DNA of 64,000 nt from Elusimicrobiaceae bacterium (GCA_017618215.1 JAFZUQ010000006.1:62001-126000), one strand, 5' to 3'; numbered from the stretch's first letter, positions 52,074 to 60,470 are shown. Notes: generated from the sequence alone by a model not told the origin. A program made the numbers and translations.

Positions 52074-53183
52074 TTATTCATACGTCTTTTTTTCTATCTT
52101 TTTGACTGCTTTAATAATCTTTTTTGTAATGCGTACGCCAATTTTATCTCTAGCAGTACGAGCCACATGTAACGCTATAATATATTTCTGGTCACGATAT
52201 CTAATAATAGGCCCTCCGCTGGTACTACCCATTGAATTGGCATTATGATAAATATAATCTTCGTCGCGAGATAAAATATAACCTCTAGATTGATACAAAG
52301 AGATTTCACTTTGTGGTGTTATGAACATTATATAAGCAAAACCACTGCTATTAAACATATGCCCTAACAATATAATTTCTGACCATTGTGGTATCGTGCC
52401 ATCTGGTACGGCTTTTAAACCCAGCCAACCCGTTTCATTACCTAAATCTTTATCAAGTACAATAATACCGTAATCATCTGGGGATAGTTTATAATATCCT
52501 TCTTTATTATTAATTCGTCTATAATGCTTAGGTACCCAAAATTCTTTTGAATTAGCATGAGGATAATCAGAGATAGAATGTGCAGCAAGAGTATCTTTTT
52601 CTGCTTTTGCTAATGTTTCTTGTTTTATGTCATTCTTTATACTACTAAAATCAATATAAGGCAAGTTTTCATCTAATAAATATTTCTTTTTAAAATAATG
52701 TTTTCGGGGAGTATCAGACGGTTCATTTTCACCATAATATGCATCAATTTTTTGTTTTTTGATTGGCATTCCTGTTGCATATACTGTTGCATTTTGTATA
52801 TATTTCCCGTTTTCCGTTAAACAATGGGCAGCTGTTAACACAGTTCTAGGCCCAATCATGGATCCCGAACAAAAGGAATACGTTTTCGCACCTGTGCTAT
52901 CTGTATGCGCGAGTCTTTTAATTATAACCGCCGCACGATGATGAAGGGAAGCGTTACCAGTAATTTCCTTTGAATCATCTCCCGCTGTCGCAGAAACACT
53001 TAAATCATTTGGCAAAGATATATCCATTTCAGATGGATCTTCATCAAATATATCTGAAATTGTTACTGTGTATTCTTGTAATGTTTCAGGTTTAAAAATA
53101 GTCCATATATCTTGATTTTCCATCGCTTGAGAGAAATTTGTTAATACAAAAAAACTAAACAAACAAAATACGAATTTTTTCAT
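52074..53183 (-). CDS. secreted trypsin-like serine protease (S1, V8-like)
   Basis: 369 residues. Signal peptide 1-20 (FVFCLFSFFVLTNFSQA). The catalytic triad is visible: His120 in VLTAAHC, Asp237 in DDYGIIVL and Ser322 in GSTSGGP. Cys105 and Cys121 can form the usual disulfide next to the His. Residues 21-80 form an acidic pro-region. A 60-residue insert rich in Lys and Asp separates His and Asp. It is likely periplasmic or secreted and digests proteins, but its target is unknown. SD GGAG, and TATAAT at 53213-53208. Confidence 0.87.
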   Translation of the reverse strand: MKKFVFCLFSFFVLTNFSQAMENQDIWTIFKPETLQEYTVTISDIFDEDPSEMDISLPNDLSVSATAGDDSKEITGNASLHHRAAVIIKRLAHTDSTGAKTYSFCSGSMIGPRTVLTAAHCLTENGKYIQNATVYATGMPIKKQKIDAYYGENEPSDTPRKHYFKKKYLLDENLPYIDFSSIKNDIKQETLAKAEKDTLAAHSISDYPHANSKEFWVPKHYRRINNKEGYYKLSPDDYGIIVLDKDLGNETGWLGLKAVPDGTIPQWSEIILLGHMFNSSGFAYIMFITPQSEISLYQSRGYILSRDEDYIYHNANSMGSTSGGPIIRYRDQKYIIALHVARTARDKIGVRITKKIIKAVKKIEKKTYE

Positions 53184-53207
53184 TGACTTTATCTCCTATT
53201 GTGAATT

Positions 53208-53213
53208 ATTATA
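53208..53213 (-). promoter_or_regulatory. predicted -10 box of the S1 protease gene
   Basis: TATAAT on the minus strand, 24 bases before the ATG with GGAG in between. No convincing -35 was seen. Confidence 0.4.
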
Positions 53214-53388
53214 AAATATTATTCATACCACAACAAGGGCCAAAAGTCCTATCAAAACGAGCTCCGAGAGTCCTACCTCTGTTTATTTTTCTCAATCATT
53301 CCCCCCAAAAAACACCCTATCTCTAAATTTAGTAAAATATATATAAGTAGTTCCACACTCTAAAACTTTAATTTAAGGAAATAAATTT

Positions 53389-54462
53389 ATGGATATCGGA
53401 ATTGTCGGGTTGCCAAATGTCGGCAAATCTTCACTTTTTAACGCATTAACACAAGCAGGCGCACAGGCCTCAAATTACCCTTTTACTACTATTGAACCGA
53501 ATGTCGGCGTTGTACCAATCCCCGACAAAAGGCTTGATGCCCTTTTTGATATCTTTAAACCACCAAAGAAAACTGCTGCTTTTATCCGCTTTGTGGATAT
53601 TGCAGGTATTGTAAAAGGTGCAAGTAAAGGTGAGGGCCTCGGTAATAAATTTTTGGCAAATATTCGTGAAGTTGATGCAATAATTCACGTTGTACGCTTG
53701 TTTGAAAATGAAAATATCACGCACGTTGCCGGCAGTATTGATCCTCTCCGTGATATAGATATCATTCAAACCGAACTTATGCTCGCTGATTTAGAAAGTG
53801 TTGAAAAAATGCTTCCAAAACAAGAAAGCGCCGCAAAATCAGGAGATAAAGCTGCGAAAGCAAAACTTGAAGTGCTTAAAAAACTTCAAAAATGTTTAGC
53901 GGACGGCAAACCGGCAAGCAGTCTAAATTTAGACGAAGAAGAAAAAGTCGATTTGCAACTCTTAACCTTAAAACCCGTATTGTTTGTTGGTAATAATTCC
54001 GAAACACCAAATAAAGAAAATGCGCAAAAAGTTGCAGATTATGCAAAAAGTTGCGGTGCGGGTTTTGTCGAACTTTGCGTTAAACTTGAAGCGGAAATTG
54101 CCGAACTACCCGACGACGAAAAACAAATGTTTTTGCAAGACCTCGGCAGTGATTATACCGGGCTTGAAAAGATTGTCCGCGCCGGTATGGCCCTTTTAAA
54201 TATGTGCACATTTTTTACCGCCGGCCCGGAAGTTGAGGTACGTTCCTGGTTAATCCCCGTCGGTTGCCCGGCACCTAAGGCGGCAGGTAAAATACACTCA
54301 GATATTGAGCGCGGTTTTATTTGCGCGGAAGTGTACGACGTTAAAGATATTTTAGAATATAAGTCCGAAAAAACTTTAAAAGAAAAGGGCCTAATCCGCC
54401 AAGAAGGGCGCGATTATATTATTAAAGACGGTGATGTTTGTGTCTTCAAATTTAATGTGTAA
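53389..54462 (+). CDS. ychF: YchF family GTPase/ATPase
   Basis: 357 residues. G1 GLPNVGKSSLFNAL at the start, G3 DIAGIVKGASKGEGLGN near 66 and NNSE in place of NKxD near 203, which is the change that makes YchF prefer ATP. A coiled coil (about 130-170) and a C-terminal TGS domain (PEVEVRSWLIP on) complete it. It binds ribosomes and is linked to the oxidative stress response. SD AAGGAAAT. It overlaps rlmD. Confidence 0.95.
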   Translation: MDIGIVGLPNVGKSSLFNALTQAGAQASNYPFTTIEPNVGVVPIPDKRLDALFDIFKPPKKTAAFIRFVDIAGIVKGASKGEGLGNKFLANIREVDAIIHVVRLFENENITHVAGSIDPLRDIDIIQTELMLADLESVEKMLPKQESAAKSGDKAAKAKLEVLKKLQKCLADGKPASSLNLDEEEKVDLQLLTLKPVLFVGNNSETPNKENAQKVADYAKSCGAGFVELCVKLEAEIAELPDDEKQMFLQDLGSDYTGLEKIVRAGMALLNMCTFFTAGPEVEVRSWLIPVGCPAPKAAGKIHSDIERGFICAEVYDVKDILEYKSEKTLKEKGLIRQEGRDYIIKDGDVCVFKFNV

Positions 54463-55648
54463 AAATGCCGCTTTGTGCGGCGGTTGTGCTTTAATTAAAA
54501 TTCCGTACGAGGAGCAACTTAAACAAAAAGTTGCCGCCGTCAGCACTTTGCTTGCGCCGTATTTTTCAGGCGAAATTAAAGTTACACCGACTGCCCTAAA
54601 TAAATTTTACCGAAATAAAATTGAGTTAAGTTTTACCCATCAGCCCATACACAAAGAGCCGCAAAATAAAAAAATTAAACGCGATAAAACCCTGCCGCTT
54701 GAATTTGAAGACGTGCTCGGTTTCCGCCAAATGGGGCGTTGGGACAGGGCGGTAAATTTAACCGATTGCCTTATTTTTAATGAAAATTTACCGTGGTTTG
54801 TTTACAAGATTATGCTTTGGGCAAAAGCAAAAAATTTGAGTTTTTACGACCAACGTAAACACACCGGCACTTTGCGTACTTTAATGATGCGTCAAAGTTT
54901 TAACAAAAAAGGCGGCATGCTTGTTTTTATTTCCACCACGCCTTTTGATACTGACGGCCTAACTGAAATTTGCCAGCAAATTTACCCCGGCTTTAGTGTT
55001 TTGACTGCTATTAATGACGGTATGAGCGACGCAAGCGGAATAAAAGATTTAAAAGTTTTAAGCGGAACAGATACCATGCAAGAAGTGCTTTTGTTCGACG
55101 GCGGAAAGGAAATTATTTTTGAAATTTCGCCGCAATCGTTTTTCCAAACAAACACAAAAACAGCAAATTTGATGTACCAAAAAGTACGCCAAAAAGTTGC
55201 CGAAATTAAACCGAAAATTTTATATGATTTTTACGGCGGTGCAGGCAGTTTTTCTTTAACAAATGCGGACCTTATTGAAAAATCTTTTTGCGTGGAGTGT
55301 GTGCCCGAAGCAGTTGAAAACGGCAAAAAAAATACCGTGTTAAACAATATAAAAAATGTGGAATTTTATTGCCAAACTACGGAAGATTTTTTAACCAAAA
55401 ATAAAATTGAGCCAAATAATTCCCTAGTTATTTTGGATCCTGCCCGTGCGGGAGTGCATCCGAAAGCATGCGAAAAGTTAGCAAGTTGCGGAGTTAAAAA
55501 TATTTTATATATTTCCTGCAATCCAAAAACATTAGCGGAGAATTTGGAAGTCTTAACAAAAAATTACGTCGTTAAAAGCGCGGAGTGTTTTGACTTTTTT
55601 CCCAACACAAAACATATTGAAACTTTCGTGGAGTTAGTTTTAAAATGA
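54455..55648 (+). CDS. rlmD: 23S rRNA (uracil-5-)-methyltransferase (RlmD/TrmA family)
   Basis: 397 residues. An N-terminal cysteine cluster CKNAALCGGC with a later Cys in NLTDCLIF binds [4Fe-4S]. The AdoMet domain has DFYGGAGSFSLTNA near 270, DPARAGVHPKAC near 330 and the nucleophile in YISCNPKTLAENL near 350. It methylates uridine C5 in rRNA; which site is not decided by sequence. The start at ATG 54455 puts the cluster right at the N-terminus and overlaps ychF by eight bases; GTG 54431 and ATG 54434 are alternatives. Confidence 0.9.
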   Translation: MCKNAALCGGCALIKIPYEEQLKQKVAAVSTLLAPYFSGEIKVTPTALNKFYRNKIELSFTHQPIHKEPQNKKIKRDKTLPLEFEDVLGFRQMGRWDRAVNLTDCLIFNENLPWFVYKIMLWAKAKNLSFYDQRKHTGTLRTLMMRQSFNKKGGMLVFISTTPFDTDGLTEICQQIYPGFSVLTAINDGMSDASGIKDLKVLSGTDTMQEVLLFDGGKEIIFEISPQSFFQTNTKTANLMYQKVRQKVAEIKPKILYDFYGGAGSFSLTNADLIEKSFCVECVPEAVENGKKNTVLNNIKNVEFYCQTTEDFLTKNKIEPNNSLVILDPARAGVHPKACEKLASCGVKNILYISCNPKTLAENLEVLTKNYVVKSAECFDFFPNTKHIETFVELVLK

Positions 55649-57981
55649 ATCAAGATTTTTTAAAAACCCTAAACTCTGCGCAGCTTGAGGCGGTAAATTA
55701 TACCGGCGGGCCATGCTTAATTATCGCAGGCGCCGGAACAGGTAAAACAAAGACATTAACTTGCAAAATCGCGAAACTAATTCAAGACGGCATGCCGCCA
55801 TATAAAATCTTGGCGGTAACATTTACAAATAAGGCCGCAAAAGAAATGCGTGAGCGTTTAAATATGCTTGTGGGCGGCGTTGCCGGGCAAATTTGGATTT
55901 ACACTTTCCACTCTTTTGCACTCCGTATTTTAAGGCAAAATGCGGAAGCTGCAAAACTTGTACGCGACTTTGTTATTTACGACGAAACAGAGCAAAAAAA
56001 AGTTGTATCACTCTGCCTTGAAGAAATGGGTGTAAAAGATGCTAAAAAAGAAGTTAGCTATTATGTTTCAATAATTTCGCGTGCAAAAGATGAAATGCTT
56101 TCTGTGGAAGATTTTTTAGCACAAGCAGTTGCTTCAAATAATGAAAAAAAGATGCAGGTTGCCGAAGTTTACCGCCGCTACCAAGCCAAGCTTGATGCGA
56201 GTTATGCGCTTGACTTTGGGGACTTGCTTTTTAAGACGGTGTTACTCTTAAAAAATAATCAAGAAGTGCGTGAATATTACCAACAATTTTTCAAATATAT
56301 TTTAGTGGATGAGTACCAGGACACGAACAAAACGCAATACCTTTTAACTTCGGTACTTGCGCAAAAACACCGCAATTTGTGCGTGGTAGGCGATCCGGAC
56401 CAATCAATTTATTCCTGGCGCGGTGCAAACATAAAAAACATTTTAAATTTTGAGCGCGATTTTAAAGATGCAAAAGTAATTACGCTTGAGGAAAATTACC
56501 GTTCCACTCAAATTATTTTGGATGCATCAAACAAACTTATAAAACAAAATAAAAACAGAAAAGAAAAGAGTTTGCACACCTCAAAAGAAGGCGGTGAACC
56601 TATAATTGTGCGCGAATTACCGTCGGAAGGTGAGGAAGCGCGCTTTGTTGCAAACCAAGTCCAAATGATGGTGGATGATGACGGTGCGAATTTAAATGAT
56701 ATTGCCGTTTTCTACCGCACAAATGCGCAATCAAGAAATTTTGAAGATACCTTTAGACGTTACCAAATCCCGTACCGCTTAATCGGTGCTGTAAAATTTT
56801 ATGACAGAAAAGAAATTAAAGATATTTTGTCTTATGCAAAACTTTTAGTAAACCCAAGCGACAGTGTTAGTTTGCTTCGCATAATTAATACACCAAGAAG
56901 AAGTATTGGTAACACCACAATTGCCGCACTTTTAGCCTATGCGCAAAAAAATAATATTACTTTATGGACTGCTTTAAAGCAACAAAATTTTATTGACGGA
57001 ATAAAGCCGACTGCGTTGCGCGGAATAAAAGAATTTGTTAATTTAATAGACGGCTTAACTTTGGAAAAAGAGATGCTTGCACCGTCTGAAACTATTGCAA
57101 AACTTTTGGAACTTTCCGGCTATCAAAAAAGTATTGAAGACGAAATGGAAAAAGACCCGGAGGCCGCACAAAGAATCGGTAACTTAAACGAACTTGTAAA
57201 CGCAGTTAAAGAGTATGAAGAAAGATGTATTAAAGATAAAACCGCGCCCACTTTAAGCGGATATTTGCAAGAAATTTCTTTAATTACCGCTGAGGAAGAA
57301 GGCGCGGAACAAAGCGGCGGTGCGGTAACTTTAATGACCGTACATTTGGCAAAAGGGCTTGAATTCCCAACGGTATTTGTAACAGGTTTGGAAGAAGGTT
57401 TATTCCCGCTTTCCTCAAAAGATGAAGACGAACTTGAAGAAGAACGCCGCTTGTGTTACGTTGCCATGACGCGCGCAAAAAAGAATTTGTTTATGACTTA
57501 TGCCGCAACACGCCGCATCTTTGGTAAAACTTATGAAAATTTTGCATCCCGCTTTTTATACGATAGTGGACTTTTGGAAGAAGAAGCCTATCAACCGCGC
57601 GAGCGGCAAGAAGTTGCTTTCCGCGGCAAACCACGCGGCGGAAATTACTACGGTAAATATAATCATTTTACAACAAATACCACTTATAACAATGCGGCAA
57701 ATTATCAAGATGATGATGATTTTAGTTATACACCTTATAAAACAACTGCACCGCAAACCGCCACATTTACCACCGAAAAATCTGCACCAACACCGGCACC
57801 AATTAACGCAAGCAGCGGTGTAAAAATTGGCACAGTGATAAAACACGGAGTTTTCGGTTTAGGTAAAGTTGTTTTAATTACCGGTAGCGGTGAGGCAGCA
57901 AAAATTACCGTCATTTTCAACAATGGCACAAAGCGCGTTTTTATGCTCAAATACGCCCCACTTGAAATTGTCAGGAAATAA
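55645..57981 (+). CDS. pcrA: UvrD/PcrA-type DNA helicase
   Basis: 778 residues, superfamily 1. Walker A GAGTGKTKTL near 30, VDEYQDTNKTQY near 222, GDPDQSIYSWRGA near 250, and VTGLEEGLFPL near 580 match UvrD/PcrA. The C-terminal 50 residues (GTVIKHGVFGLGKVVLITGS) form the Tudor-like domain that binds RNA polymerase in PcrA. It acts in nucleotide excision and mismatch repair. The start overlaps the rlmD stop as ATGA, forming ychF-rlmD-pcrA. It ends next to the convergent thioesterase gene. Confidence 0.95.
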   Translation: MNQDFLKTLNSAQLEAVNYTGGPCLIIAGAGTGKTKTLTCKIAKLIQDGMPPYKILAVTFTNKAAKEMRERLNMLVGGVAGQIWIYTFHSFALRILRQNAEAAKLVRDFVIYDETEQKKVVSLCLEEMGVKDAKKEVSYYVSIISRAKDEMLSVEDFLAQAVASNNEKKMQVAEVYRRYQAKLDASYALDFGDLLFKTVLLLKNNQEVREYYQQFFKYILVDEYQDTNKTQYLLTSVLAQKHRNLCVVGDPDQSIYSWRGANIKNILNFERDFKDAKVITLEENYRSTQIILDASNKLIKQNKNRKEKSLHTSKEGGEPIIVRELPSEGEEARFVANQVQMMVDDDGANLNDIAVFYRTNAQSRNFEDTFRRYQIPYRLIGAVKFYDRKEIKDILSYAKLLVNPSDSVSLLRIINTPRRSIGNTTIAALLAYAQKNNITLWTALKQQNFIDGIKPTALRGIKEFVNLIDGLTLEKEMLAPSETIAKLLELSGYQKSIEDEMEKDPEAAQRIGNLNELVNAVKEYEERCIKDKTAPTLSGYLQEISLITAEEEGAEQSGGAVTLMTVHLAKGLEFPTVFVTGLEEGLFPLSSKDEDELEEERRLCYVAMTRAKKNLFMTYAATRRIFGKTYENFASRFLYDSGLLEEEAYQPRERQEVAFRGKPRGGNYYGKYNHFTTNTTYNNAANYQDDDDFSYTPYKTTAPQTATFTTEKSAPTPAPINASSGVKIGTVIKHGVFGLGKVVLITGSGEAAKITVIFNNGTKRVFMLKYAPLEIVRK

Positions 57982-58401
57982 TTAATTTTCTTTCAAGCAG
58001 TTTTCTAGGAGTGTGTGTATCTCCGAATTTGCACGTTTAACAGACAATGGCCTGCCTTCCTTAGAAGTAAAACAATGCTCGCTTATAGCAGTTGCGGAAA
58101 GTTTATTTTTAGTTAAATTAAAAATTTCGTATTCAAAATTAACGCGTACACCGGTGTATTTTACGGCTTTAACTTTAATTTCAAATTCATCATCAAACCA
58201 AACAGGGAAATGATAATTACAGGTAAAACTTACGACGGGACTAAAAATATTTGCCTCTTCCATTTTTGTAAAAGGCAAATTTATTTTTTCTAAAAAATAT
58301 ACGCGCGCTTCTTCCATCCACCTAAAATAATTGGAGTGATGTACGACGGCCATTTTATCCGTTTCGTGATAATGCGCTTTGCGTTTATAGGAAATTATCA
58401 T
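57982..58401 (-). CDS. YbgC/FadM-type acyl-CoA thioesterase
   Basis: 139 residues, hot-dog fold. YHETDKMAVVHHSNYFRWMEEARV at 11-34 carries the catalytic Asp15 and the helix of 4-hydroxybenzoyl-CoA thioesterases. It hydrolyses acyl-CoA or acyl-ACP thioesters; Tol-Pal-linked YbgC is one possibility, but no tol gene is nearby. It overlaps the tetR stop by four bases and is probably co-transcribed with it. Confidence 0.88.
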   Translation of the reverse strand: MIISYKRKAHYHETDKMAVVHHSNYFRWMEEARVYFLEKINLPFTKMEEANIFSPVVSFTCNYHFPVWFDDEFEIKVKAVKYTGVRVNFEYEIFNLTKNKLSATAISEHCFTSKEGRPLSVKRANSEIHTLLENCLKEN

Positions 58402-58994
58402 TTTCTTGTATCCTCATTTAAAGTCATACCTTCAATTAAAAAAGTAAAAGCCATTGTAAAAGTTTCAAGTGCTTTGTTAAGTTCAAGACGGCTTTTGATT
58501 GCATCCACATTAAAACCACGGCAAAAGCACCAAATTGCGTAAGCCATTTCCTTAATATTCATAGGTTTTAAAAAACCATTTTTTACGCCGTATTCAATGG
58601 CGGGTATCATATGGTCAATCCACCAAATTTTATTGCTTTCATTGACGATATCGTTATTGAACATATAGTCGCTGAAATCTTTTTTTATCTCATAAGTTTT
58701 GATTAAAACATCCGTTGCAAGACTGACTAAATATTTATGGTAATTTTCTTTTTTATTATAAGGGCGCAACATACATTGGCGCATTTTTTGAACAAGATTC
58801 TGGGAAACGCAAATCAGAACCTCATCAATGTTTTTAAAGCGGTTATAAAAAACGCGGTTTGTGATTTTGAGCTTTTTCAAAACCATCTGCACATTAATAT
58901 TTGCCGCACCGCCCTCATAAACCATTTTTGTAACAGTATTTATGATTTTGGTGGAAATTTCATCTTGTAATTTTACGCCGCCCGAATATGGCAT
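58398..58994 (-). CDS. TetR/AcrR family transcriptional regulator
   Basis: 198 residues. The N-terminal helix-turn-helix (ANINVQMVLKKLKITNRVFYNRFKNIDEVL) is typical of TetR; the C-terminal domain has a ligand pocket of unknown specificity. Start set at ATG 58994, seven bases after AAAGGAA; a GTG 33 bases upstream lies within the leader. It faces the nitroreductase gene, with two strong promoters back-to-back, so it may control both itself and that gene. The thioesterase downstream points to fatty acid or acyl-CoA sensing. Confidence 0.85.
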   Translation of the reverse strand: MPYSGGVKLQDEISTKIINTVTKMVYEGGAANINVQMVLKKLKITNRVFYNRFKNIDEVLICVSQNLVQKMRQCMLRPYNKKENYHKYLVSLATDVLIKTYEIKKDFSDYMFNNDIVNESNKIWWIDHMIPAIEYGVKNGFLKPMNIKEMAYAIWCFCRGFNVDAIKSRLELNKALETFTMAFTFLIEGMTLNEDTRK

Positions 58995-59039
58995 ATTTTG
59001 TTCCTTTGTGTTTTTAATTCCCAGCACACTATATGCTAT

Positions 59040-59068
59040 ATTGTAGGAATTTTACAGTTACTTGTCAA
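59040..59068 (-). promoter_or_regulatory. tetR promoter
   Basis: TTGACA (59068-59063), 17-base spacer, TACAAT (59045-59040) on the minus strand. It has a full -35 consensus. The start should fall near 59033. Confidence 0.8.
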
Positions 59069-59075
59069 ATTTATA

Positions 59076-59104
59076 TTGACTTTTGAGAATAAAAATTTTA
59101 TTAT
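59076..59104 (+). promoter_or_regulatory. nitroreductase gene promoter
   Basis: TTGACT (59076-59081), 17-base spacer, TATTAT (59099-59104). The -35 boxes of the two divergent promoters are only seven bases apart, so one bound repressor could shut both. Confidence 0.7.
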
Positions 59105-59143
59105 TGCTTATATAACTAATAAGGGTTATATTTGGGGGTAAAT

Positions 59144-59737
59144 ATGGAATTTAACGAAACAATAAAAAAACGCAGATCTTGCTACCATTTGGGGACACTT
59201 TCTGCAGAAAAACAGAAACTTGTTTCGCAAATTTTGGAGCATTGTTTATTAAATGCACCTACACCTTTTAACAGCCAAAGTGCGCGCGTAATTTTACTTG
59301 AAAATAAAAATCACAAAAAACTTTGGAACATAGTTTTAAACACTTTACAAAAGAAAGTTCCGCCGGAAAACTTTGCACCGGTTAAAGAAAAAATTGCAAC
59401 TTTCGCAGCCGCAAGCGGAACAATTTTGTATTTTGAAGATACAGTTGTAACCGAAAATTTACAAAAACAATATCCGGCTTATGCCGTAAATTTCCCTATT
59501 TGGGCCGCACAAGCAAACGGGATGCTGCAGTTTTCGGTTTGGTGCGCTTTGGCGGGTGTTGGTATAGGTGCAAGTTTACAGCATTATAACCCGATAATTG
59601 ACACAGATGTTCGTGCGACTTTTAAAATTCCTGCCACATGGCGGCTGATTGCGCAAATGCCTTTTGGCGAAATTTTAAGCGCACCGCAAAATAAAACTTT
59701 TGAACCGCTTGAAAAACGTTTTAAAGTTTTAAGTTAG
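59144..59737 (+). CDS. nitroreductase family protein
   Basis: 197 residues. The opening EFNETIKKRRSCYHLG fits the FMN-binding start of the nitroreductase fold, and NFPIWAAQANGMLQFSVWCALAGVGIGASLQHYNP near 120-155 is the dimer and FMN region. Reductants are usually NAD(P)H; substrates are nitro, quinone or enal compounds. SD GGGGG lies five bases before the ATG at 59144; a TTG start at 59132 would include the SD and is rejected. Its stop overlaps the next, convergent gene by four bases. Confidence 0.83.
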   Translation: MEFNETIKKRRSCYHLGTLSAEKQKLVSQILEHCLLNAPTPFNSQSARVILLENKNHKKLWNIVLNTLQKKVPPENFAPVKEKIATFAAASGTILYFEDTVVTENLQKQYPAYAVNFPIWAAQANGMLQFSVWCALAGVGIGASLQHYNPIIDTDVRATFKIPATWRLIAQMPFGEILSAPQNKTFEPLEKRFKVLS

Positions 59738-60183
59738 TTATTCTTTTTTAAATAATTTTCCAAGATTTCCGCGGCCATGGCAACCAACTCGGCACACGGG
59801 CGTTTCTTGTAGTAATTTTCCGTGCGCTGCTCTGGTTTAAGTGGTAAATTATTTTTATCAAGCCCTAAAAGTTCGCGGCAAATAATACTGCCGTTTTGCT
59901 TTTTAAACTCCGCGCAAATTTCTTGCACCGCAAGATAATGTTTTTGTTTGGCGGCATAATCTTTTGCGGTATTATAGCCGCGTTTTAAACCAAGTGCCAT
60001 ACACATTCCGCTGACTGCACCGCACACTTCACGCTGCGCACCAAGCCCACCGCCGAAAGACGAGGCAATTTTTAAAGCAATATCTTTATTTAAGCCTTCA
60101 TCTTCGGCGAAAGCCAAAAATACTGCTTGCGCGCAATTATAACCCTCTAAAAAATAATTTTTTGCAATTTCCTTTTTTGTCAT
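59734..60183 (-). CDS. C_GCAxxG_C_C family redox-active protein
   Basis: 149 residues. It has the family's cysteine pattern: YNCAQAV near 18, FGGGLGAQREVCGAVSGMCMALG near 45-67 and SIICRELLGLD near 110. The family is thought to bind a metal or undergo redox chemistry; the function is not established. The ATG is six bases after TAAAAT with a -35 TTGGAA, and there is no SD, so it is leaderless. Cysteines outside the motif are few. Confidence 0.85.
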   Translation of the reverse strand: MTKKEIAKNYFLEGYNCAQAVFLAFAEDEGLNKDIALKIASSFGGGLGAQREVCGAVSGMCMALGLKRGYNTAKDYAAKQKHYLAVQEICAEFKKQNGSIICRELLGLDKNNLPLKPEQRTENYYKKRPCAELVAMAAEILENYLKKNN

Positions 60184-60189
60184 AAGTAA

Positions 60190-60219
60190 ATTTTACAATT
60201 TATAGTTTAAATCTTCCAA
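60190..60219 (-). promoter_or_regulatory. leaderless promoter of the C_GCAxxG_C_C gene
   Basis: TTGGAA (60219-60214), 18-base spacer, TAAAAT (60195-60190) on the minus strand, then six bases to the ATG at 60183. Confidence 0.55.
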
Positions 60220-60224
60220 CCTTA

Positions 60225-60239
60225 GAACAATATTTGTTC
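60225..60239. promoter_or_regulatory. palindrome between divergent promoters
   Basis: GAACAA (60225-60230), TAT, TTGTTC (60234-60239). It lies between the -35 boxes of the C_GCAxxG gene and the RNA gene, where a regulator could affect both. The centre has seven bases between GAAC and GTTC, not the four of a Bacillus LexA box. Confidence 0.35.
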
Positions 60240-60250
60240 CTAGAGACCCC

Positions 60251-60280
60251 TTGACATTTTGAAAAAAACGGTTATACTAT
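60251..60280 (+). promoter_or_regulatory. promoter of the small RNA gene
   Basis: TTGACA (60251-60256), 18-base spacer, TACTAT (60275-60280). A full -35 consensus with a near-consensus -10 suggests strong, constant transcription starting near 60287. Confidence 0.8.
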
Positions 60281-60286
60281 AGTATA

Positions 60287-60455
60287 TCCGCGGAGGCCGT
60301 TTCGGGCGGGTGTTGTGTGAGGTGGCAGCGGTGCCCCTACATAGCGTTAAGCCCCCTTGAAGATGTAGAGCTGGCGGATTAAAAGGAAATGTGTATAATG
60401 ACGAAAGTCTATAACTAACTAACCCTCGTGGAATACCGAGGGTTATTTTATTTTG
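60287..60455 (+). ncRNA. unassigned small RNA gene, about 165 bases
   Basis: From the promoter to the terminator there is no plausible protein frame apart from a six-codon one near 60399. The region is more GC-rich than its surroundings. Stems that can be drawn: ATCCGC near 60286 with GCGGAT near 60375, CAGC with GCTG just inside it, CTACAT (60338-60343) with ATGTAG (60364-60369), and GAC-GAAA-GTC near 60400. The long closing stem would suit a 6S RNA, but I cannot match conserved 6S bases. SRP RNA is ruled out by the missing GGAAGC tetraloop region. No tmRNA or RNase P motifs were seen. Confidence 0.65.
60421..60455 (+). terminator. intrinsic terminator of the small RNA gene
   Basis: AACCCTCG (60421-60428) pairs with CGAGGGTT (60437-60444); ATTTTATTTT follows. 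Eight pairs and a T-rich tail. It may also stop transcripts from the convergent ABC-F gene, whose stop is at 60471. Confidence 0.9.
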
Positions 60456-60470
60456 TCTTTTTAGCTAATT

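Noticed and set aside
60399-60419. Tiny frame MTKVYN with an SD-like AAGGAA
   Set aside because: Too short to judge, and it lies in a folded RNA region next to the terminator; no downstream gene for a leader peptide to control.
60287-60455. SRP RNA or tmRNA at this locus
   Set aside because: The conserved SRP apical region and the tmRNA tRNA-like ends are absent on both strands.
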